Shown one piece after another: positions 9,640 to 18,455 of a stretch of 64,000 nt of DNA. The stretch spans positions 248,001 through 312,000 of the forward strand of contig NZ_QCXX01000001.1 of NCBI RefSeq assembly GCF_003071065.1. The letters are read 5' to 3'. Under the pieces are notes generated by a model. It was not told the DNA's origin. It ran no database searches and saw only the letters and a list, made by a program, of their open reading frames with translations. The translations under genes were made by a program, and so were the position numbers. Position 1 is the first letter of the stretch. Every line of letters starts with the position of its first letter. This DNA is from Sphingobacterium athyrii. Its GTDB lineage: Bacteria; Bacteroidota; Bacteroidia; Sphingobacteriales; Sphingobacteriaceae.

Positions 9640-9668
9640 AAAAAGGAAGTTAAAAACTTCCTTTTTTT
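9640..9668 (+). terminator. Intrinsic terminator after DEAD-box-like gene
   Basis: A 7-bp stem (GGAAGTT / AACTTCC, 9645-9651 and 9655-9661) is flanked by A-run and T-run. It begins one base after the stop codon and could work in both directions, although the next minus-strand gene ends about 130 bp away. Confidence 0.85.
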
Positions 9669-9800
9669 CTGCATGTATCTTTTTTATTGATCCGTATTTA
9701 TTATTCCGGTATCCATGAGCTCGCCAAGTCCGGATGATTGCCCAGGAAAAATACTTCAATGGATTTTCATCGCTTTTATACTTGTGAAAGCAAGAATGTT

Positions 9801-10895
9801 TTATTTTAGCACTTTCTTCAGCAGCTTAATATAAGCATTGGCGATACGTTCCATCCCCTGATCATTCGGATGGGCATAATCTACCGTAGAATTTAAGTCC
9901 AGCCTCAATTCGCCGCTGGATAGCATAAAAAGCTGGCGAACACCCTGAGACTGTAATTTTTCAAATGTTGCTTTTAGTACACGGCTGCTCTGTTGGTATT
10001 CTTTATTTTTATCTTCATTAAAAACCGTATGAATATTTCCCGAACTGTGCTGTGTTAAGATGATAGGCGTTGTTGGATGCTCTTTTCTCAGGTAGGTAAC
10101 TGCGTTGACCAATAAGGAGTCCAGCTGTTTTTCTGTCAGTGATTTTGTAATCGCGAGATTGGGGATACAGTCCAAAACATAACATGCTGCGTCCACTTGA
10201 TTCATGACATTTAGGATAGGCTGTTCAAGACGGCCGTTCCCCGAAAAGCATAAATTCACCACTTCGTTATCGAAAGCACGCCCTACCTGACTTGTCCAGG
10301 CAAGTCCCGGGCGACTGGTACATGCCCCCTGACCGATAGAGGTCCCGTAGACCACAATGGGTTTTAACGTAGCTGTATGTGTATAGGTCAATTTCGCATG
10401 CCCCGGGATACCAATCTTCAGCCATTTAACTGTATTATATAAAGGAAGGTATAAACGATAATTAAAGTTATCATTGTTACCAATATTTTTCCAGGTGTAA
10501 GAAATGGTATCCGAAAAATGATAATTACCATAGGCCCATTTCCAGTCTTTATTGGTTCTATCGTAGGCGTAGAGATCCAGACCACTCACACCTGTAGTAG
10601 GCATGTGGGGCATATTTAATCCACCAGCAACTTGATATTGCACTGTTATTTCTGACGCCGATGTCTGAAAATCAATGTAGACTCCGGCAGCATTTTGCCC
10701 CAGCTCCCATACGGGCTTACGGACCTGCTTCTCCAGTTCATCTGGAAGTCGGCTAAAAGCGGTCAGCGTTTGGTTGTCAAGCCGGCCTTCGACGTGTTTA
10801 TCTTCAAGCGGAGAAAACCAGGTATAATTTTGCTGTCCTTTGACAGCCGAAAGCGAGAACAGCATGAATGCCATGAAAGAAACTTTTGAAAACAT
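9801..10895 (-). CDS. Secreted SGNH esterase with GxDLY N-terminal domain
   Basis: The chosen ATG at 10895 gives 364 residues beginning with a signal peptide (MFSKVSFMAFMLFSLSAVKGQ). The open frame extends to 10994, but that would overlap kdsA and cross its terminator. An N-terminal beta domain carries the GxDLY-like motif (GLDLYAYD), followed by an SGNH hydrolase domain: block I is VVYGTSIGQG (GTS in place of GDS), and block V is DYAHPNDQG with the Asp-His pair. Such proteins are extracytoplasmic carbohydrate or lipid esterases in Bacteroidetes. The substrate is not evident from the neighbours. Confidence 0.85.
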   Translation of the reverse strand: MFSKVSFMAFMLFSLSAVKGQQNYTWFSPLEDKHVEGRLDNQTLTAFSRLPDELEKQVRKPVWELGQNAAGVYIDFQTSASEITVQYQVAGGLNMPHMPTTGVSGLDLYAYDRTNKDWKWAYGNYHFSDTISYTWKNIGNNDNFNYRLYLPLYNTVKWLKIGIPGHAKLTYTHTATLKPIVVYGTSIGQGACTSRPGLAWTSQVGRAFDNEVVNLCFSGNGRLEQPILNVMNQVDAACYVLDCIPNLAITKSLTEKQLDSLLVNAVTYLRKEHPTTPIILTQHSSGNIHTVFNEDKNKEYQQSSRVLKATFEKLQSQGVRQLFMLSSGELRLDLNSTVDYAHPNDQGMERIANAYIKLLKKVLK

Positions 10896-10925
10896 GCGGT
10901 AATTTAGATCTAAGTTTGATTGATT

Positions 10926-10947
10926 AAAAAAGGAGCCTATTGGCTCC
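10926..10947 (-). terminator. Intrinsic terminator of recQ-kdsA unit
   Basis: GGAGCC / GGCTCC (10932-10937 and 10942-10947) with a 4-nt loop; read on the minus strand the stem is followed by six T. It sits between the kdsA stop and the chosen start of the SGNH esterase. Confidence 0.85.
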
Positions 10948-10971
10948 TTTCTATTGCGATTTATTATTATA

Positions 10972-11787
10972 CTATAAAATAGCTTGTCTAACACGTACTA
11001 ATTTTTCCATCAGTCCTTCGAGTAGGTCAAGGTGCAACATGTTTGCGCCATCAGATTTTGCATTTGCAGGATCAGGATGGGTTTCGATAAATAGGCCATC
11101 AGCACCCACAGCAATCGCTGCTTTGGCAATGGTTTCGATCAATGCTGGCTTTCCGCCAGTTACTCCGGATGTTTGATTCGGTTGTTGAAGTGAATGTGTA
11201 CAATCCATTACTGTGGGTACATTAAAGGAACGCATTTCAGGAATCCCCCTGTAGTCAACAATCAGATCCTGGTAGCCAAAGGTATTCCCACGGTCTGTCA
11301 AAAAAACTTTCTCATTGCCAGACTCCACAATCTTATCTACAGCAAACTTCATGGATCCGGCACTTAAAAATTGTCCTTTTTTTACATTAACGACTTTATT
11401 GGTTTTTGCCGCAGCGACCAATAGATCCGTTTGTCTGCATAAAAATGCCGGGATCTGAAGGACATCGACATATGCTGCTGCCATTTCTGCCTCGTGGCTT
11501 TCATGGATATCCGTTACGGTCGGAACACCGAAAGTCTTCCCGACTTTCTCCAAAATTTTCAATGCTTTTTCATCACCGATACCCATAAAAGAATCCAAAC
11601 GCGAGCGGTTGGCCTTACGATACGAGCCTTTGAAAATATAAGGGATATTAAGTTTATCTGTAATAGTAACAATTTTTTCAGCAATCCGCAAAGCGATTTC
11701 CTCACCCTCAATCGCACATGGTCCTGCCATTAAAAAGAAATTCTGCGAAGTTCCATTCTTTATTTCAGGAATGTATTTGTTGATCAT
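10972..11787 (-). CDS. kdsA: 3-deoxy-8-phosphooctulonate synthase
   Basis: KdsA condenses phosphoenolpyruvate with arabinose 5-phosphate to give KDO 8-phosphate for LPS. The 271 residues cover the full TIM barrel: FFLMAGPCAIEG (PEP-binding start), FKGSYRKANR, VNVKKGQFL, LTDRGNTFGY, VMDCTHSLQQPN and FIETHPDP. The presence of Cys in AGPC and of LTDRG indicates the KDO8P rather than the DAHP branch. It follows recQ on the same strand with an 18-bp gap. The pathway neighbour kdsD (arabinose-5-phosphate isomerase) lies just beyond recQ on the other strand, so two successive enzymes are encoded within 4.1 kb. Confidence 0.97.
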   Translation of the reverse strand: MINKYIPEIKNGTSQNFFLMAGPCAIEGEEIALRIAEKIVTITDKLNIPYIFKGSYRKANRSRLDSFMGIGDEKALKILEKVGKTFGVPTVTDIHESHEAEMAAAYVDVLQIPAFLCRQTDLLVAAAKTNKVVNVKKGQFLSAGSMKFAVDKIVESGNEKVFLTDRGNTFGYQDLIVDYRGIPEMRSFNVPTVMDCTHSLQQPNQTSGVTGGKPALIETIAKAAIAVGADGLFIETHPDPANAKSDGANMLHLDLLEGLMEKLVRVRQAIL

Positions 11788-11805
11788 ATAAATTATATAA
11801 AAATT

Positions 11806-13995
11806 TTAATTACCCAATTCAGATAAGAATTTGATACGCATCAATTGGAGATCTTCAAACGTATAATCGTCTCCTCCCAATTCTTTAAGCGCATCGTTGA
11901 TCGAATCAGTTTCAGCTGTTTTAAAGTAATCGTATACTTCATCCTGACGATCCTCATCGATAATCTCATCTATAAAATAATTGATATTTATCTTCGTACC
12001 GGCATTAACGATCGTTTCGATTTCCTTTAATATTTCCTCGTAGGTAATCCCTTTTGCTGCAGCAATATCATCCAGAGCGATCTTGCGGTCAATATTTTGG
12101 ATAATCGCCACTTTCAGTGCAGATTTATTTGCTGTACTTTTGATAACCAGGTCTACAGGACGGTCGATTTCATTTTCCTCCACATAGTCTTTGATCAGCG
12201 CAATAAAGGAAGCGCCAAATTTAATCGCTTTACCATTTCCTACACCTTGAATCTGTTTTAATTCGTCAATATTGACGGGATAATGTGTACACATTTCTTC
12301 CAAAGAAGGATCTTGAAAGATAACAAAAGGTGGCAGGGATTTACTCTTGGCAATCTTTTTACGCAGGTCTTTGAGCATACCCAGTAAAGTGGTATCAAGC
12401 GCTCCGGTACCATGACCGGCATCTTCTCCACTTGTACTCTCTCCGCCTTCAATAGGACGGTTTAAAACAAACTTTAACTGATATGGATTGTCCAGATAAC
12501 GTCGGCCGATGTCGGTCAGTTTCAGTAAGCCATAATGATCAATATCTTTCTCAATGAAATTATCCAGTACAGCCTGTCTTACCAAAGATTTCCAATAAAT
12601 GACGCCTTTGTCTTTTCCTGAACCGAACAAGCGGTGTTCGTCATGCTTATAGGAAGATACAGGTTGATTGTTCTGTCCGATCATTACATTAATGACATGA
12701 TGATCATCAAATTTCTCGCCCTGCTCCTTAATAAAGCCTAATATGTCTTTTAAGGACTCTTCAGCTTCAAAATATTCTTTTTCCGAACGACAATTGTCGC
12801 ACATGTTGCTACAGCCCTGTTCGTCAAAATTTTCACCGAAATAATGAAGAATCTGTTTACGGCGGCAGACCGCTGATTCGGAATAATCAATAACTTCTTT
12901 AAGTATCTGTGTACCGATCTCTCGTTCGGCCACAGGTTTATCTTTCATGAATTTCGTCAGCTTCTCCACATCTTTCTCTGAGTAGAAAGCCAAACAATAG
13001 CCATCTCCTCCATCCCGGCCTGCCCGGCCAGTCTCCTGGTAATAGCCTTCCATGGATTTCGGAATATCGTGGTGAATAACATAGCGGACATCCGGCTTGT
13101 CAATCCCCATTCCAAAAGCGATTGTAGCGACAATCACTTCTACATCTTCCATCAGAAATTTATCTTGTGTATCAGCTCTGGTCTTCGCATCAAGTCCGGC
13201 GTGATACGGCAGTGCCTTGATCCCATTCAGGTTCAATACCTCACTTATTTCCTCCACCTTTTTTCTGCTCAGGCAATAGACGATACCCGTCTTACCGGAT
13301 TTTGTCTTGATAAACCGTACAATTTCTTTGACGACATCTTTTTTGGGACGTACCTCATAGTATAAATTGCTTCGATTGAATGATGATTTGAACAATACTG
13401 CATCATTCATCTGTAAGTTTTTGCGAATATCGGATTGCACTTTTGGAGTAGCAGTTGCTGTCAAGGCAATAATAGGAATATTTGCCCCTATCTCATTGAT
13501 AACCTGACGTATTTTACGATATTCCGGTCTAAAGTCGTGTCCCCATTCGGAGATACAATGCGCTTCGTCCACGGCCACAAAAGATACGGTTATCTGATGC
13601 AAAAACTCGACATTATCTTGCTTTGCAAGTGACTCCGGAGCTACATACAGTAACTTGGTCTTGCCCGCAAGCACATCCTCCTTTACCCGGGTGATTTCAC
13701 TCTTGTTCAGTGAGGAGTTCAAAAAATGAGCGATACTGTCTTCGCCGCCGAATGCACGAAGCTGATCAACTTGGTTTTTCATTAAAGCAATCAACGGGGA
13801 AATTACAATTGCGGTTCCCTCACTCATGAGTGCTGGCAGTTGATAACAAATTGATTTCCCTCCCCCGGTTGGCATAATAACAAACGTATCCTTCTTTTGA
13901 AGAATACTGGTTATAATAGCCTCTTGATCTCCTTTAAAAGTATCAAAACCAAAAAAATCCTGTAAATTGTCGAAAAGTGATTTTTCTATTTCCAT
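11806..13995 (-). CDS. recQ: ATP-dependent DNA helicase RecQ
   Basis: A 729-residue 3'-5' DNA helicase of recombination and replication repair. Motif I is PTGGGKS (residues 42-48), motif II DEAH (about 141-144, AVDEAHCISEWGHDFRPEY region), motif VI QETGRAGRDG. The RQC region has the zinc cysteines (CRRKQIL, CSNMCDNC). An HRDC domain follows (around PPFVIFQDPSLEEM), then about 110 further residues that look like a helical DNA-binding extension common in Bacteroidetes RecQ. It diverges from kdsD and is followed by kdsA 18 bp downstream. Confidence 0.97.
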   Translation of the reverse strand: MEIEKSLFDNLQDFFGFDTFKGDQEAIITSILQKKDTFVIMPTGGGKSICYQLPALMSEGTAIVISPLIALMKNQVDQLRAFGGEDSIAHFLNSSLNKSEITRVKEDVLAGKTKLLYVAPESLAKQDNVEFLHQITVSFVAVDEAHCISEWGHDFRPEYRKIRQVINEIGANIPIIALTATATPKVQSDIRKNLQMNDAVLFKSSFNRSNLYYEVRPKKDVVKEIVRFIKTKSGKTGIVYCLSRKKVEEISEVLNLNGIKALPYHAGLDAKTRADTQDKFLMEDVEVIVATIAFGMGIDKPDVRYVIHHDIPKSMEGYYQETGRAGRDGGDGYCLAFYSEKDVEKLTKFMKDKPVAEREIGTQILKEVIDYSESAVCRRKQILHYFGENFDEQGCSNMCDNCRSEKEYFEAEESLKDILGFIKEQGEKFDDHHVINVMIGQNNQPVSSYKHDEHRLFGSGKDKGVIYWKSLVRQAVLDNFIEKDIDHYGLLKLTDIGRRYLDNPYQLKFVLNRPIEGGESTSGEDAGHGTGALDTTLLGMLKDLRKKIAKSKSLPPFVIFQDPSLEEMCTHYPVNIDELKQIQGVGNGKAIKFGASFIALIKDYVEENEIDRPVDLVIKSTANKSALKVAIIQNIDRKIALDDIAAAKGITYEEILKEIETIVNAGTKININYFIDEIIDEDRQDEVYDYFKTAETDSINDALKELGGDDYTFEDLQLMRIKFLSELGN

Positions 13996-14051
13996 TGCGC
14001 CTTGGGCAAAAATAAGATAGATAAATGAAGAAATAATCCTGAAAAATAATC

Positions 14052-14059
14052 TATTTTTG
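14052..14059 (+). promoter_or_regulatory. -7 box of kdsD
   Basis: TATTTTTG fits TAnnTTTG and lies 37 bp before the GTG start of kdsD, in the recQ-kdsD divergent region. Confidence 0.5.
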
Positions 14060-14096
14060 CAATCTATTCTAATACATAAAAGTAAGAGTATTTTTT

Positions 14097-15062
14097 GTGA
14101 AAAACAACTACGAAATAAAAAATATAGCTATTGAGGCTATTCAGGAAGAAGCGAAAGCAGTAGCTGCTCTGGCTCAATATATTGATGATGATTTTGTTAC
14201 CGTGATAAATAAAATCCTCCACCTCCAAGGCCGGGTAATCGTCACAGGCATCGGAAAAAGTGCAATCATAGCACAAAAGATTGTTGCAACTTTGAATTCC
14301 ACCGGAACACCGTCCATCTTTATGCATGCTGCCGACGCCATCCATGGGGATTTAGGTATTATTCAACAGCATGATTTGATCATTGCCATCTCTAAAAGCG
14401 GCAATACCCCAGAAATCAAGGTGCTGGTTCCTTTTCTGAAGCAAACGAAAAACACGCTGGTTGCTTTGGTTGGCAATACAGCATCCTACTTGGCCAAAAA
14501 TGCGGATTATATCCTGAATACCACGGTGGAGAAAGAAGCCTGTCCAAACAACTTAGCGCCAACGTCAAGTACGACAGCGCAGTTGGCCATGGGTGATGCA
14601 CTAGCTGTCGCGCTACAGGAATGTCGTGATTTTACGGACCAGGATTTTGCCAAGTACCACCCCGGTGGTGCCCTGGGCAAAAAGCTCTACTTAAAAGTGG
14701 CTGACTTATCTGATCAAAACGGCAAACCGAGCGTGCAATTGAATGCTAATGTCAGAGATATCATCATCACGATCACGCACTTTAGGCTCGGAGCCGTGGC
14801 TGTCTTAAAAGACACACAGATTGAGGGTATTATTACCGATGGTGATATCCGTCGCATGCTCGAGAGACACACTGATCTGACAACAATCAGTGCTGCAGAT
14901 ATTATGGGCAAATCGCCAAAGGTGATCGACAAAAACGAACTTGCGGCCAACGCACTGCATATTATGCGAGAGAACAACATCACGCAGCTGCTGGTATCGG
15001 ATCAGGGGAACTATGATGGTGTCATTCATATACAGGACCTGCTCAAAGAAGGTATAATCTAA
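14097..15062 (+). CDS. kdsD: Arabinose-5-phosphate isomerase (KpsF/GutQ family)
   Basis: A 321-residue sugar isomerase interconverting ribulose 5-phosphate and arabinose 5-phosphate, the first step of KDO synthesis. The SIS domain (about 30-170) shows VTGIGKSAIIAQKI, the FMHAADAIHGDLG motif with the catalytic His, and SKSGNTPEI. Two CBS domains follow (about 205-321), with ITDGDIRRML. The GTG at 14097 is the only suitable start: no ATG occurs before residue 92, which would cut into the SIS domain. It is divergent from recQ-kdsA. Confidence 0.95.
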   Translation: MKNNYEIKNIAIEAIQEEAKAVAALAQYIDDDFVTVINKILHLQGRVIVTGIGKSAIIAQKIVATLNSTGTPSIFMHAADAIHGDLGIIQQHDLIIAISKSGNTPEIKVLVPFLKQTKNTLVALVGNTASYLAKNADYILNTTVEKEACPNNLAPTSSTTAQLAMGDALAVALQECRDFTDQDFAKYHPGGALGKKLYLKVADLSDQNGKPSVQLNANVRDIIITITHFRLGAVAVLKDTQIEGIITDGDIRRMLERHTDLTTISAADIMGKSPKVIDKNELAANALHIMRENNITQLLVSDQGNYDGVIHIQDLLKEGII

Positions 15063-15106
15063 CTGTAATAAAGTTGTTAGATGAGTAATAAATTAGCAAT
15101 AAATAC

Positions 15107-15114
15107 TACATTTG
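15107..15114 (+). promoter_or_regulatory. -7 box before DUF1573 gene
   Basis: TACATTTG matches TAnnTTTG, 46 bp before the ATG at 15161. Confidence 0.45.
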
Positions 15115-15160
15115 GCATATCAGTTGTACTATTTTAATCACAAAGTAATATCTTAGAAGC

Positions 15161-15535
15161 ATGAAAAAGTATATAACAATCTTAGCAGTGATCATTTCCT
15201 TTATCGGTTTATCGTCTATGCAGGCTGGCCAAGGGGAATTTAAATTTGAAAAAGAAACACATGATTTCGGCAAAATTCCAGCCGGAACACCTGTATCATA
15301 TAATTTTAAATTTTCAAATACAGGCAGTGAGCCTATTATCATTTCGAACGTAGTGCCTACCTGTGGTTGTTCGGTGGCTGAATTTACCAAAACGCCTATC
15401 AAACCGGGGGAAACAGGAACAATCAAGGTTACTTATAACGCCGCGGCGAAAGCACCTTTTACCAAAAGTTTTACGGTACAATCAAATACAAAAACACCTG
15501 TAAAGACACTTTATATTAAAGGGATTGTGGAATAA
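15161..15535 (+). CDS. DUF1573 secreted protein
   Basis: A 124-residue protein with a signal peptide (MKKYITILAVIISFIGLSS) and one DUF1573 Ig-like beta-sandwich: HDFGKIPAGTPVSYNFKFSN, then the hallmark VPTCGCSVAEF, then GETGTIKVTYN. The family is abundant in Bacteroidetes and is exported, but its role is unknown; the CGC cysteines may bind metal or form a disulfide. It has its own -7 box and a strong terminator, so it is monocistronic. Confidence 0.9.
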   Translation: MKKYITILAVIISFIGLSSMQAGQGEFKFEKETHDFGKIPAGTPVSYNFKFSNTGSEPIIISNVVPTCGCSVAEFTKTPIKPGETGTIKVTYNAAAKAPFTKSFTVQSNTKTPVKTLYIKGIVE

Positions 15536-15546
15536 AAATCCGACAG

Positions 15547-15590
15547 ATAAAACGAAAAAAGCCACATCCTGATGTGGCTTTTTTCGTTTT
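15547..15590 (+). terminator. Long hairpin terminator after DUF1573 gene
   Basis: A perfect stem of about 20 bp centred on CT at 15569-15570 (core GCCACATC / GATGTGGC) with A-run and T-run flanks. Confidence 0.9.
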
Positions 15591-15598
15591 ATTTTGGT

Positions 15599-15606
15599 TA
15601 GCTTTG
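15599..15606 (+). promoter_or_regulatory. -7 box of aminotransferase gene
   Basis: TAGCTTTG is an exact TAnnTTTG match 25 bp before the ATG at 15632, directly downstream of the preceding terminator. Confidence 0.6.
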
Positions 15607-15631
15607 CACAACTAATTTTAAAAAAACTATA

Positions 15632-16831
15632 ATGCCAGTAATATCAGAAAAAGGGCTGAATATGCCTGCGTCACCAATCAGAAAACTGACGCCTTATGCT
15701 GATCAAGCAAAAAAAGATGGTAAAAAAATATACCATTTAAATATCGGGCAACCTGATATCCAAACACCTGAAATTATGCTTAATGCATTGAAAAATATTG
15801 ATTTCAAAGTTTGGGCTTATACACCTTCTGAAGGTACGGCCTCCTACCGTAAAAAATTAGCCGAATACTATAACAAGCTAAATTACAATATTGAACCTAC
15901 GGACATCTTGGTGACCAATGGTGGCTCTGAGGCAATCACGATTATCATGCAAGCATGTTTGAATGAAGGTGAAGAAGTAATTATTCCGGAACCTTTTTAT
16001 GCGAATTACAACGGCTTTGCCTGCTCATCTGATATTGTGATCAAACCGATCATGTCCTATATCGAAAGTGGATTTGCATTGCCTTCCATTGCTGAATTTG
16101 AAAAAGTAATTACGGAAAAAACAAAAGCAATCTGCATCTGTAATCCCAACAACCCGACAGGTTACCTGTATTCGAGAGAGGAGCTGGAAGCTTTGCGTGA
16201 ACTTTGTCTTAAATATGATCTTTATCTATTTTCGGATGAGGCCTACCGTGAATTCTGTTACGATGGCAGGGAGTTTATATCCCCTATGCACCTAGAAGGT
16301 CTTGAAAATAATGTCGTCATCTTTGACACCGTTTCTAAACGTTATTCAGCATGTGGTGCTCGTATTGGTTGTATCATTACCAAAAACAAAGCGCTTTATC
16401 AGACCGCATTAAAATTTGCGCAGGCGCGCTTAAGTCCGTCCATGGAAGGCCAAATTGCGGGAGAAGCTGCTGTAGATACACCTGATAGCTACTTTGAAGC
16501 AGTATCCAAAGAATATACAGCTAGAAGAGACACCCTAGTCAAAGGATTAAATGCAATTGAAGGCGTTTACTCCCCTAATCCCGGCGGTGCATTCTATGTG
16601 GTTGCCAAGCTCCCCATCGATAACGCGGATAAATTCTGCCAATGGATGTTGGAAGAGTTTTCTTACAATAATGAAACGGTCATGATGGCTCCAGCAACTG
16701 GTTTCTACAGTACAGAAGGCGCCGGAACAAATCAAGTTCGCTTAGCTTATGTACTGAATCAGAATGATCTAAAAAATGCATTGACCTGTCTGGAGAAAGC
16801 GTTAGAAGTATATCCCGGAAGAACAAATTAA
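15632..16831 (+). CDS. PLP-dependent aminotransferase, class I (aspartate/aromatic type)
   Basis: A 399-residue fold-type I aminotransferase. Visible marks are the YTPSEGTASYR substrate-loop region, TNGGSEAI (cofactor phosphate site), CNPNNPTGYLYS, SDEAYREFCYDG with the Asp and Tyr that hold the cofactor, and TVSKRYSACGARIG with the Schiff-base Lys at about 236. The C-terminus ends in NQVRLAYVLN with the substrate-carboxylate Arg. The family transfers amino groups between amino acids and 2-oxoacids; the specific substrate (Asp, Ala or aromatic) is not clear. It is monocistronic, bounded by its own promoter and terminator. Confidence 0.92.
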   Translation: MPVISEKGLNMPASPIRKLTPYADQAKKDGKKIYHLNIGQPDIQTPEIMLNALKNIDFKVWAYTPSEGTASYRKKLAEYYNKLNYNIEPTDILVTNGGSEAITIIMQACLNEGEEVIIPEPFYANYNGFACSSDIVIKPIMSYIESGFALPSIAEFEKVITEKTKAICICNPNNPTGYLYSREELEALRELCLKYDLYLFSDEAYREFCYDGREFISPMHLEGLENNVVIFDTVSKRYSACGARIGCIITKNKALYQTALKFAQARLSPSMEGQIAGEAAVDTPDSYFEAVSKEYTARRDTLVKGLNAIEGVYSPNPGGAFYVVAKLPIDNADKFCQWMLEEFSYNNETVMMAPATGFYSTEGAGTNQVRLAYVLNQNDLKNALTCLEKALEVYPGRTN

Positions 16832-16855
16832 AAAGCAAAGTTACGCTTTGCTTTC

Positions 16856-16887
16856 AGCCAGCCCAAAATAAGGGCTGGCTTTTTTTG
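16856..16887 (+). terminator. Intrinsic terminator after aminotransferase
   Basis: AGCCAGCCC / GGGCTGGCT stem (16856-16864 and 16872-16880) followed by seven T. A smaller stem (GCAAAG / CTTTGC) precedes it. Confidence 0.9.
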
Positions 16888-16991
16888 CGCCACAACAAGT
16901 GATAAAGCCTATTTTTTCTAGTTTTGAAAAAAAACAAAACAAAGTTTCGAGCGGCATTGTTCTTATTACAGTATAACTAAAGATATTGCAT

Positions 16992-17285
16992 ATGGATAAA
17001 TTGAAGAAATTCCAATTGATGGAAAAAATAGCAAGAGAGTTAGAAGATGTCAGAAACAGTCAACAAGCTGTTTTAGAAAAAATAGGCAAAATCGAAGTTG
17101 ATAACATCGAACTTGGAGATAAGAATATTGAAAAGACAATTCCTGAGATTTATCAACGTACAGCGGATAATTCAGAGGCTATCAAAGCGCTACTGGAATC
17201 TTTTCAAGAACAGACTGCAGAGTTTGGAGAAAAAAACAATGTAGGCAAATTACTGGAGCAACAGCAAATTAATAGTATTAAATAG
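16992..17285 (+). CDS. Small coiled-coil hypothetical protein
   Basis: 97 residues from the ATG at 16992 (MDKLKKFQLMEKIAREL); the frame also has a TTG two codons earlier, which I do not prefer. The sequence is charged, helical and free of Cys and Trp, with heptad-like spacing (LMEKIARELEDV), so probably a cytoplasmic coiled coil. It stands between two terminators and therefore has its own transcript. I know no function for it. Confidence 0.7.
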   Translation: MDKLKKFQLMEKIARELEDVRNSQQAVLEKIGKIEVDNIELGDKNIEKTIPEIYQRTADNSEAIKALLESFQEQTAEFGEKNNVGKLLEQQQINSIK

Positions 17286-17298
17286 CTGGGCCAAAATA

Positions 17299-17332
17299 CA
17301 AAAGATGCCGATTTTTCAATCGGCATCTTTTG
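17299..17332. terminator. Bidirectional terminator between convergent genes
   Basis: Near-perfect stem (core AAAAGATGCCGATT / AATCGGCATCTTTT), A-rich at the left and T-rich at the right, serving both the small coiled-coil gene and the topA-orf-cmk operon. Confidence 0.9.
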
Positions 17333-17344
17333 TTATGTACTAAT

Positions 17345-18040
17345 TTATACTTGTATCCTGGCTGCTTTGACTTTCAGATATTCTTCTTCGACAAAATGCA
17401 GCTGTTGTTCTGGAGTCAAATTTGAGTTATCCAGCACGATGGCATCTTCGGCTTGCCGCAAAGGACTCTCTGCACGGGTACTATCAATTCGGTCCCGATT
17501 GGCAAGATTTTCCACCACCTCTTCAAGTGTGACATCCTCCCCTTTTTCCGTTAATTCCAGGTATCTTCTGGCGGCCCTAACTTTAGGATCAGCTGTCATA
17601 AAGATCTTGAGATCGGCATCCGGAAAAACCGTGGTACCAATGTCACGACCGTCCATAATGATATTTCGGCGGCTGCCCAGCTTTTGCTGTTGCGCAACCA
17701 TGGCGGTACGTACCGCTTTAATCGCACTGACCTCGCTCACCTTATCGGAAATATACATCTGACGGATCTCTTCCGAGATATCTTCATCGTTCAGGTGGAT
17801 CTCCGTTTTGACAGCGTTTGGAATAAAGTCAATATGAATATCATTTAGGGCACTATCAATCGCTTGCTGATCGTCCAAAGCAATATGATGGCGTATAAAA
17901 TAGAGCGTTACTGCTCGATACATCGCGCCACTGTCAATAAAGGCAAATTTTAATTTTTTAGCCAGAGCTTTCGCCAGTGTACTCTTTCCACAGGAAGAAA
18001 AACCATCTATGGCAATGATAAAATTGTGTCTTGTGCTCAT
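17345..18040 (-). CDS. cmk: Cytidylate kinase
   Basis: A 231-residue (d)CMP kinase. The P-loop is GFSSCGKS (residues 13-20); FIDSGAMYRAVTLY is the CMP-binding motif, and GRDIGTTVFPDADLKIFM, RDRIDSTRAESPL and DAIVLDNSNLT complete the family pattern. Its start codon overlaps the stop of the upstream gene by one base (TAATG), so it is translationally coupled as the last gene of topA-orf-cmk. Confidence 0.96.
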   Translation of the reverse strand: MSTRHNFIIAIDGFSSCGKSTLAKALAKKLKFAFIDSGAMYRAVTLYFIRHHIALDDQQAIDSALNDIHIDFIPNAVKTEIHLNDEDISEEIRQMYISDKVSEVSAIKAVRTAMVAQQQKLGSRRNIIMDGRDIGTTVFPDADLKIFMTADPKVRAARRYLELTEKGEDVTLEEVVENLANRDRIDSTRAESPLRQAEDAIVLDNSNLTPEQQLHFVEEEYLKVKAARIQV

Positions 18041-18453
18041 TATTCGTTTCCTCCTATGATGACACCGGGTTTATTGACCAAGGGAACCTTAGTCAGGTTG
18101 CCATCGACGATGCTTTCGGGTAAAAAGATATATTTTTTATCGTAAATAATATTGTCAATATAAAAACTCAACCAATATTCATTGGTCAGGCCAAATACCT
18201 GCTCGTCGATTGCCTCGACCCGATCAAAGGATTTTGCTTCAATATTTCCGATGAAATGCCGCAAAGTGGTGGTGGTTACTTGCCGACCATCTTTTTCACC
18301 GTAACCTTTTGAGCTGATCAGCACATTCTGTATCGCTATATTTTTATCGTTAATAACGTACACTGTCCAGTTTTTTGTCTCCACGGTCTCGCCTTCCAAA
18401 ACCACGGCAATCATAATATCTTTTACTATATTTTCTGGCAAATCTGCTTTCAT
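18040..18453 (-). CDS. Conserved hypothetical protein in topA-cmk operon
   Basis: 137 residues, no signal peptide, no membrane segment. The content is beta-rich (WTVYVINDKNIAIQNVLISSKGYG, WLSFYIDNIIYDKKYIFLPE), and it ends in NKPGVIIGGNE. It is spaced 2 bp from the topA stop and overlaps cmk by one base, so it belongs to the operon. I do not recognise a characterised family. Position suggests a housekeeping role, but nothing in the sequence says which. Confidence 0.75.
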   Translation of the reverse strand: MKADLPENIVKDIMIAVVLEGETVETKNWTVYVINDKNIAIQNVLISSKGYGEKDGRQVTTTTLRHFIGNIEAKSFDRVEAIDEQVFGLTNEYWLSFYIDNIIYDKKYIFLPESIVDGNLTKVPLVNKPGVIIGGNE

Positions 18454-18455
18454 CC

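Noticed and set aside
9340..9759. 139-codon minus-strand frame over the end of the DEAD-box-like gene
   Set aside because: Its Phe/Leu-rich product is the mirror of the Lys/Glu-rich tail of the real gene and crosses its terminator.
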